From positions 1 through 25,650 of the forward strand of contig JALVVO010000247.1 of the NCBI GenBank assembly GCA_027023345.1: a DNA stretch of 25,650 bases, written 5' to 3'. Below the pieces are notes generated by a model, which did not search any database, was not told the DNA's origin, and worked only from the letters and a program-made list of their open reading frames with translations. The position numbers were made by a program, and so were the translations under genes. This DNA is from Thermaceae bacterium (GTDB lineage: Bacteria; Deinococcota; Deinococci; Deinococcales; Marinithermaceae). Below are positions 20,671-25,650 of this stretch, in pieces (the stretch's first letter is position 1; each line of letters opens with the position of its first letter).

Positions 20671-21680
20671 AGCGCCTCCCAAAAGCGTGCATAGGTTTCC
20701 TCGAGCATTCTACGGGGAAGCGGGGCGACGACGAGGTCGCCGAGCCCCCGGGGGACCACCCAGTAAAGCCCCTCGGCCCGGGCCTTCTTGTCGCGGGCGA
20801 GGAAGGGTTCGAGCTCCTCGAAGGCGAGGGGGGGAAGCGGCGGGGGCTCGAGCCACGCGAGGAGCTCCCGCACCCGGGGCACGAGATCCTCGCCCCCGAG
20901 CGCCCGGCCGAGGAGGGCGGCGAAGAGGAGGCCGTAGGCCACCGCCGCGCCGTGGGGGATTCGGTGGCCGCTCGCGGCCTCGAGGGCGTGGGCCAGGGTG
21001 TGGCCGAGGTTGAGGAGCCTGCGCTCGCCGCGCTCCTTGTAGTCGGCCTCGACCACCCGAATCTTCACCGCCACCGCCCGGGCGAGGTAATCCTCGAGCT
21101 CGGGGTGCCCGGCGTGGAGGTCGAAGGGCGCGAGGAGCGCCTCGTCCCCCGCGATCAGCCCGTGCTTGAAGGCCTCCACCAGCCCTTCCTTGAAGACGGG
21201 CCCGGGCAGGGTGGCCAGGGTCTCGAGGTCGGCGAGGACGGCCTCGGGCGCGTGGAAGGCGCCGGCGAGGTTCTTGCCCTCGGGGAGGTTGATCCCGGTC
21301 TTGCCCCCGACGCTCGCGTCCACGATGGCCAGGGTGGTGGTGGGGAAGCTCCGGTAGCGGACGCCCCGCAGGTAGGTGGCGGCGAGGAAGCCGCCGAGGT
21401 CGGTGAGGGTGCCCCCGCCGACCACGTAGAGCACGGCGTCGCGGGGGAGCTCGAGGGAGGCGAGCCAGGAGAGGAGCTCGCCGTAGACTGCGAGGGTCTT
21501 GGCCCCCTCGCCGCCCTCGATCCCCCTTAGGTGGGGGATCCCCGCGGCCTCGGCGACCTTTCGCGCGAAGGGGGCCACCGCCCGGTCGAAAAGCAGCGCG
21601 GCGGGGCGGGCCTCGGGCTCGATCGCAAGCCCCCGACCGATCTCGACCTTGTAGGGGGGGTTACGCACGGCGAGCTTCAC
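20667..21680 (-). CDS. aroB: 3-dehydroquinate synthase
   Basis: This 337-residue enzyme turns DAHP into 3-dehydroquinate, step two of the shikimate pathway, using NAD and a divalent metal. The NAD site GGGTLTDLGGFLAATYLRGV is near residues 88-107, followed by PTTTLAIVDASVGGKTGINLPEGKNLAGAFHAP. Metal ligands are expected in VEAFKHG, NLGHTLAHALE and HGAAVAYG. It is slightly shorter than the E. coli enzyme, as in other thermophiles. It starts with GTG at 21680, four bases after GGAGG, and overlaps the end of aroK by 20 bp; its TGA overlaps the aroQ ATG. The gene is thus translationally coupled on both sides. Confidence 0.96.
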   Translation of the reverse strand: MKLAVRNPPYKVEIGRGLAIEPEARPAALLFDRAVAPFARKVAEAAGIPHLRGIEGGEGAKTLAVYGELLSWLASLELPRDAVLYVVGGGTLTDLGGFLAATYLRGVRYRSFPTTTLAIVDASVGGKTGINLPEGKNLAGAFHAPEAVLADLETLATLPGPVFKEGLVEAFKHGLIAGDEALLAPFDLHAGHPELEDYLARAVAVKIRVVEADYKERGERRLLNLGHTLAHALEAASGHRIPHGAAVAYGLLFAALLGRALGGEDLVPRVRELLAWLEPPPLPPLAFEELEPFLARDKKARAEGLYWVVPRGLGDLVVAPLPRRMLEETYARFWEAL

Positions 21681-22215
21681 GCCACCTCCAGAGTTCCCGG
21701 ACGATCGCCTCGGCGGTCTCCCGGGGGCTCCGCCCCTCGCTCTCGACGTGGATCGGAGCCTCGCGGTAGAGAGCCTCGCGCTCTTCCAGAAGCCTCCGAA
21801 TCCGCTCCAGGGGGTCGCCGCCCTCGAGCAGGGGGCGTTTCCCCGGCCTTCGCTGCACCCGCTCGAGGATCGTCTCGGGCCGGGCCCAGAGCGCCACCAC
21901 CGGCCCCCGCTCGAGCAAGAGGCGGCGGTTCTCGGCGTCGATGAAGGTGCCGCCCCCCAGGCTCACCACCAGGTAGTCCTTACCCACCAGCTCGCGCACC
22001 GCCTCGCGCTCGAGCTTGCGGAAGTAGTCCTCGCCCAGGTAGCGGAAGATGTCGGGGATCGCCAGGCCGGTCTCCCGCTCGATCAGCCGGTCGAGGTCGA
22101 CGAAGTGGAGCAGGAGCCTTTGGGCGAGCTCCCGGCCGATCCGGGTCTTGCCCACGCCCATGAAGCCGGTGAGGGCGACCCAGGTGGTGGGGCGTTCGAC
22201 CTCGATCCGGCGCAC
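21661..22215 (-). CDS. aroK: Shikimate kinase
   Basis: This 184-residue kinase phosphorylates shikimate at the 3-hydroxyl with ATP, step five of the pathway. Walker A is GFMGVGKT at residues 17-24; DLDRLIERETG at 40-50 holds the substrate-binding Asp; SLGGGTF at 85-91 and the lid RRPGKRPLL at 122-130 follow, then ReREALYREA near 146-153. The length is normal. The GTG at 22215 is taken as the start, because it comes two bases after the aroC stop; the frame stays open further upstream inside aroC, but that stretch is only an antiframe reading. No Shine-Dalgarno is obvious, so re-initiation after aroC is likely. Confidence 0.93.
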   Translation of the reverse strand: MRRIEVERPTTWVALTGFMGVGKTRIGRELAQRLLLHFVDLDRLIERETGLAIPDIFRYLGEDYFRKLEREAVRELVGKDYLVVSLGGGTFIDAENRRLLLERGPVVALWARPETILERVQRRPGKRPLLEGGDPLERIRRLLEEREALYREAPIHVESEGRSPRETAEAIVRELWRWREARRA

Positions 22216-22217
22216 CG

Positions 22218-23369
22218 CTAGAACTCCAGGACCCGCTCGCGGTAGCGGGCGACGCGCGCTTTGAGCTCCTCCAGGGTATCGCCGCCGAACTTCTCCAGGT
22301 AGGCCTGGGCCAGGGTGACGAGCACCATGGCCTCGACCACCACGCTGGCGGCGGGCACGGCGGTGACGTCCGAGCGCTCGCGGGCGGCGTCGGCGGGCTC
22401 CTTGGTCACCACGTCCACGGTGGGGAGGGGGCGCATCAAGGTGGCGATGGGCTTCATCGCCGCCCGGAGTACGAGCTCCTCGCCGTTGGTGATGCCGCCC
22501 TCGAGCCCCCCGGCCCGGTTCGTCTCCCGGTAAAACCCCCGCCCCCGCTTCCAAAGGATCGGGTCGTGGACCTCCGAGCCCGGCCGCCGGGCGGCCTCGA
22601 AGCCGAGCCCGATCTCCACGCCCTTGATCGCCGGCACGCTCATGACCGCCTGGGCCAGGCGTCCGTCGAGCTTTCGGTCGTAGTGGACGTGGCTCCCGAG
22701 CCCCGGCACCAGGCCCCGCACCCGCACCTCGACCACGCCCCCGAGGGTGTCGCCCCGGGCCTTGGCGGCGTCGATGGCGGCGATCATCTTGGCCTCGGCC
22801 TCGGGGTCGGGGGTGAAGAGGGAGCTTTGGTAGACCCGCTCCTTTTCCTCCCAGGCGAAGGGGCGCTCGGCCCGGATGCCGCCGAGCTCGACGACAAAAG
22901 AAGCGCTCTCCACCCCGAGCTCGGCAAGGAGCCTCGCCGCCACCGCGCCGACCGCGACGCGGGCCGCGGTCTCCCGGGCGCTCGCCCGTTCGAGCACGTC
23001 CCTCAGGTCCTTGTGGCCGTACTTGAGGCCCCCCGGGAGGTCGGCGTGCCCGGGCCGGGCGGCGGTGAGCGCGCGCTTCCTGGGCTCGCCGCCGGGAGCG
23101 GGGTCCATGACCTCGCGCCAGTTTTTGTGGTCCCGGTTCGGGATGACCAGCGTCACCGGGGCGCCGGTGGTGCGGCCGGCGCGGACCCCGGAGCGGATTT
23201 CCGCCCGGTCCTTCTCGATCTGCATCCGCCGGCCCCGGCCGTAGCCGCCCTGGCGCCGGGCGAGCCAGGGCGCGAGGTCCTCCTCGGTCAAGGGGAGCCC
23301 GGCGGGCAGCCCCTCGACGATGGCGAAGAGGGCGGGGCCGTGGGACTCGCCGGCGGTGAGAAAGCGCAT
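22218..23369 (-). CDS. aroC: Chorismate synthase
   Basis: This 383-residue enzyme makes chorismate from EPSP with reduced FMN, the last step of the shikimate pathway, as a tetramer. It shows GESHG at residues 7-11, the FMN/EPSP segment YGRGRRMQIEKDRAEIRSGVRAGRTTGAPV, ARPGHADLPGGLKYGHKDLRDVLERASARETAARVAVGAVA, and GGLEGGITNGEELVLRAAMKPIATL near the C-terminal third. The length matches bacterial AroC. ATG at 23369 has no Shine-Dalgarno but has TAGGCT six bases before it, hence a probable leaderless mRNA. It is separated from pilQ by a strong terminator and heads the aroC-aroK-aroB-aroQ unit. Confidence 0.96.
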   Translation of the reverse strand: MRFLTAGESHGPALFAIVEGLPAGLPLTEEDLAPWLARRQGGYGRGRRMQIEKDRAEIRSGVRAGRTTGAPVTLVIPNRDHKNWREVMDPAPGGEPRKRALTAARPGHADLPGGLKYGHKDLRDVLERASARETAARVAVGAVAARLLAELGVESASFVVELGGIRAERPFAWEEKERVYQSSLFTPDPEAEAKMIAAIDAAKARGDTLGGVVEVRVRGLVPGLGSHVHYDRKLDGRLAQAVMSVPAIKGVEIGLGFEAARRPGSEVHDPILWKRGRGFYRETNRAGGLEGGITNGEELVLRAAMKPIATLMRPLPTVDVVTKEPADAARERSDVTAVPAASVVVEAMVLVTLAQAYLEKFGGDTLEELKARVARYRERVLEF

Positions 23370-23375
23370 GGAAAA

Positions 23376-23381
23376 AGCCTA
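23376..23381 (-). promoter_or_regulatory. -10 box of aroC, leaderless type
   Basis: TAGGCT is six bases before the aroC ATG and just after the pilQ terminator. No Shine-Dalgarno and no good -35 are seen; the expected -35 position falls inside the terminator stem. Confidence 0.4.
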
Positions 23382-23392
23382 GCACGAAGCGA

Positions 23393-23418
23393 AAAGCCGG
23401 CCCAACGGGGCCGGCTTT
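23393..23418 (-). terminator. Intrinsic terminator after pilQ
   Basis: AAAGCCGGCCC (23393-23403) pairs perfectly with GGGCCGGCTTT (23408-23418): 11 bp with a four-base loop. On the minus strand it is followed by TTTTCGCTTC (the first three T are also part of the stem). It lies 19 bases after the pilQ stop and separates the pilus and shikimate units. Confidence 0.8.
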
Positions 23419-23433
23419 GGAGGCGGTGCCTGC

Positions 23434-23445
23434 GCCCTTAAGGGC
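23434..23445. repeat. Palindrome spanning the pilQ stop codon
   Basis: GCCCTTAAGGGC is a perfect 12-bp palindrome containing the pilQ TAA stop. It lies 15 bases before the terminator and may add a second stem at the 3' end; it may also be chance. Confidence 0.4.
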
Positions 23446-25183
23446 AGGGAGTCTCGAGGCTCGGCGGGCACTGGGTGGGGGTCACCCGGCGCGCCTTCAG
23501 CACGATGATCAGCTCGTTGTCCTCGCGCTCGTCCGAGGTCTGGGAGAAGAGCGCCCCGATCAGCGGGATGTCGGAGAGCAAGGGGACGCCCTGCTTGCTG
23601 TACTTGGTGCTGTTCTTGATCAGGCCGCCGATGACCACGGTCTGGCCGTCCTTGACCCGCAGGATGGTCTCGGAGACCTGCTTGGAGAGCTTGTCCACGT
23701 CGCCGTCCACCGGGTTGCGCTCAAGGATGTCGGAGACCTCGGTGTGGACTTTGAGCACGATCTCGCCGGAGTTGGTGACTTGCGGGGTGACCTCGACAAT
23801 GACCCCGGCGTCGTAGGGGACCTTCTCCACCTGGTTGTTCACGACCCGGCGGATGAAGAAGGTAAAGCCCGACTGAATCTTGCCGGTCTGGTTGTTGAGC
23901 ACGGTGATGTTAGAGTCGTTGACCCGGCGGGAGAGGCCCTGCTTCTCGAGCGCGTTCAGGGTGGCGCCAATGTTGAGCGCCGCCAGCGAGCGGGTCGCGT
24001 CGAAGATCAGCTGGAGCCCGGCGTCGGCGATGGCGGCGACCAGGTTGCCCCCGGCGGCCTCCCAGTTGAGGCCGAGGCTATTGAGTGTGCTCCGGGTGAC
24101 CTCTTGGATGCGGACCTGCACGTTGACCTGCTCCACCGGCTTGTCGAGCTCGGGGATCAGCTCCTCCACCAGGGCGAGTTGCTCGGCGGTGCCGGTGACG
24201 ATCAACGTGTTGGTGCGCTCGTCGGCGACCACGCTCACCTCGCCGGGGCCCGCGGGCGCCGCGTTCTCGCCCCCCTCGCCGGCCGCGGCCGCGACCCCCT
24301 TGGCCTTGAGGGCCTCGCTGAGCACCTTGGCCAGCTCCTTGGCCTTGGCGTTGGAGAGCTTGAAGGTCCGCTGGTAGATCGGCGGGCCCGCCTCCGGCGC
24401 CACGTCGATCTTGGCCAGGATGGTCTGAACCTCTTTCTGCTGTTCCTCCGTGCCGCGGACGACCAGCACCTTCTGGCCGGGGACCTGGCTGACCTTGATC
24501 CCGGGGACCTCCCGCATCAGGAAGTCGGTGACCTTGGCCGGGTCCAGGTACCGGACCGCGTAGAAGCGGCGGAGGATCGGGGCCTCGGCGGGCTTTTCCT
24601 CCTCTTGCTGCTGGGGGGCGACGTCGATGCGCGCAAGCAGCTGCTTGGCCTCGGCGATGAGCTCGGGGGTGCCGCGGACGATGAGAAGGCGCTGGTTGGG
24701 CACGCGCACCACCGAGAGCTCGGGGATTTCCTGCTTGAGGAGCTTGGCGGCCTCGTTCGGGTCCAGATAGTTGACCGGGAGGAACTCCCGAACGATTGCG
24801 GGCTTCGCCTCTTCCTCCGGCGCGGCCGCCTTACCCGCCGCCCGGGCCACGACCTCGGGCGGCGCCACCAGCAGGATGCCGTCGTCGATCAGCGCGTAGT
24901 CCAGCTTGCCCTCGCCGTAGGCCTGGATGAGCACGTCCCAGAGCTCCCGGAAGGGCTTTCCGTCTACGGCCAGGCGGACGCGGATCTTCTGCAGCTCGTC
25001 GGGTAGCTTGACGACCGGGGTGAGGTCCACCGCCCGGGCCAGCGCGCTGAGGACCACGTCGAGGGGGTCGCCCTCCACCGAGGTCTTCACCGTGACCGGC
25101 TGGTCGAATCGGGGATCGTCGGGAAGGCTCCCCGCCAGCGCCAGGGAGAGGGCCAACACCAAGCCGAAAATCCAACGCTTCAT
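23438..25183 (-). CDS. pilQ: Type IV pilus secretin PilQ (short form)
   Basis: This 581-residue outer-membrane secretin forms the pore for type IV pili and, in Thermus, for DNA uptake. A signal peptide covers MKRWIFGLVLALSLALA. An N-terminal STN/N0-like domain (about 25-110) is followed by N1/NolW-type modules (about 130-185, 205-260 and 290-350), linked by Gln/Glu/Ala-rich spacers. The secretin domain covers about 360-560 with VPYDAGVIVEVTPQV and VPLLSDIPLIGALF at 533-546. It is clearly shorter than T. thermophilus PilQ (about 757), which has more ring domains. The tail carries two Cys (CPPSLETPCP). I chose ATG at 25183, one base after the upstream stop and 11 bases after GGAGG, over an overlapping GTG. 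Confidence 0.92.
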   Translation of the reverse strand: MKRWIFGLVLALSLALAGSLPDDPRFDQPVTVKTSVEGDPLDVVLSALARAVDLTPVVKLPDELQKIRVRLAVDGKPFRELWDVLIQAYGEGKLDYALIDDGILLVAPPEVVARAAGKAAAPEEEAKPAIVREFLPVNYLDPNEAAKLLKQEIPELSVVRVPNQRLLIVRGTPELIAEAKQLLARIDVAPQQQEEEKPAEAPILRRFYAVRYLDPAKVTDFLMREVPGIKVSQVPGQKVLVVRGTEEQQKEVQTILAKIDVAPEAGPPIYQRTFKLSNAKAKELAKVLSEALKAKGVAAAAGEGGENAAPAGPGEVSVVADERTNTLIVTGTAEQLALVEELIPELDKPVEQVNVQVRIQEVTRSTLNSLGLNWEAAGGNLVAAIADAGLQLIFDATRSLAALNIGATLNALEKQGLSRRVNDSNITVLNNQTGKIQSGFTFFIRRVVNNQVEKVPYDAGVIVEVTPQVTNSGEIVLKVHTEVSDILERNPVDGDVDKLSKQVSETILRVKDGQTVVIGGLIKNSTKYSKQGVPLLSDIPLIGALFSQTSDEREDNELIIVLKARRVTPTQCPPSLETPCP

Positions 25184-25184
25184 A

Positions 25185-25650
25185 CTATCCACCGCCTCCG
25201 TATTCCAAGGTTAGGTTGTGCGGGCCTTGCACCAGGAGCACCCGCTCGGCGGTCACCGCCTGCAAGCGGACTTCGGTGCCCGGGAAGCGCTCGCCCACGG
25301 GGAGCGCCAGGTAGCCGTTCTTGGTGGCGAAGATAGCCACGCTCACGGGGCCGAGCGCGACCCCCGAGAGCTTCAGGCCCTGGGCCTCGGCCCAGTCCTT
25401 GAGGGGGTTGGTCGAGGTTTCCCGCGGCTGCTCGGGGGAGGCCTGGGCCTTGGCCGGCGCCGGGGCCACCTCCTTCTCGACCGGCTCCAGGCGGATCGGT
25501 AGCGCCCCCGCGCCGATCCGTGCCTCCGGCGGAAGCACGGGCTCGCTGGTCGGCGGGGGAACGAGCCTCGGGACCGGCACCCGGACGAGCTCGGGGGCCT
25601 CGACCGGGCGCACCGCCACCGGCTTCTCGGTGCTGGGCGCGGGCTTGGGC
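25185..25650 (-). CDS. Pilus assembly protein, PilP/PilW-like (3' part)
   Basis: The frame is open to the window edge, so the N-terminus is missing; 154 residues remain. The first part is Pro/Val/Glu-rich (PVEAPELVRVPVPRLVPPPTSEPVLPPE and PAPAKAQASPEQP), which looks like a flexible periplasmic linker. The last ~75 residues form a compact beta-rich domain (DWAEAQGLKLSGVALGPVSVAIFATKNGYLALPVGERFPGTEVRLQAVTAERVLLVQG) resembling the PilP domain that links the inner-membrane PilNO complex to the secretin. In Thermus the gene directly before pilQ is pilW, so it may be that gene; the position fits but the identity is inferred. The stop is one base before the pilQ ATG, so the two are probably translationally coupled. 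Confidence 0.7.
   Translation of the reverse strand, partial: PKPAPSTEKPVAVRPVEAPELVRVPVPRLVPPPTSEPVLPPEARIGAGALPIRLEPVEKEVAPAPAKAQASPEQPRETSTNPLKDWAEAQGLKLSGVALGPVSVAIFATKNGYLALPVGERFPGTEVRLQAVTAERVLLVQGPHNLTLEYGGGG

Noticed and set aside
21661..23385. Possible aroC-aroK fusion or long 574-codon aroK
   Set aside because: The N-terminal part before the GTG at 22215 is Arg/Pro/Gly-rich antiframe of aroC. Shikimate kinase begins normally right after the aroC stop, so there is no fusion.
1..25650. CRISPR array, insertion sequence, prophage or toxin-antitoxin module
   Set aside because: No regularly spaced direct repeats, transposase, integrase or phage genes were seen, and all gaps are short and accounted for by regulatory elements.

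Overview
This window is very GC-rich, almost fully coding and chromosomal in character. It suggests a member of the Deinococcota, family Thermaceae, possibly a marine genus such as Oceanithermus or Marinithermus. The genus is inferred from gene content and the pilQ-aroC-aroK-aroB-aroQ order that I know from Thermus relatives; no ribosomal RNA is present to confirm it. Most genes lie on the minus strand. Only a truncated ABC exporter at the left edge and one glutamine synthetase gene lie on the plus strand.

Layout from left to right. 1-933: 3' part of an ABC exporter (+). 930-1982: lipoprotein with a PrcB-like C-terminal domain (-). 2039-5595: peptide/nickel-type ABC uptake genes, read as binding protein, permease B, permease C (-), with no ATPase genes next to them. 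5676-10878: complete branched-chain amino-acid uptake system livK-livH-livM-livG-livF (-); the last four genes overlap as ATGA junctions. 10995-13973: two divergent type I glutamine synthetases, a GSI-alpha type (-) and a GSI-beta type (+), either side of a 219-bp regulatory region. 14040-17209: secreted 5'-nucleotidase, thioredoxin-reductase-like ferredoxin-NADP reductase and a Crp/Fnr regulator (-). 17266-20013: cutA and gyrA (-). 20132-20209: tRNA-Asp(GTC) (-). 20239-23369: shikimate genes aroQ, aroB, aroK and aroC (-), tightly coupled. 23438-25650: secretin pilQ and the 3' part of a PilP/PilW-like pilus gene (-).

The genes fall into a few functional groups: import of peptides and branched-chain amino acids, ammonium assimilation, the last shared steps to chorismate, type IV pilus and DNA-uptake machinery, and DNA topology. 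Intergenic gaps are short and often hold a hairpin terminator followed at once by the next promoter. Several genes have a TAnnnT -10 box only 6-7 nt before the start codon, a pattern expected for leaderless mRNA in this phylum.

I found no mobile element, prophage, CRISPR array or clearly novel multi-gene system. The most interesting signals are regulatory: a cluster of six TACGC/GCGTA half-sites between the two glnA genes, a hairpin that overlaps the ribosome binding site of the Crp-type regulator, an 18-bp palindrome in the gyrA leader, and a Gln at the quinolone-determining Ser position of GyrA.
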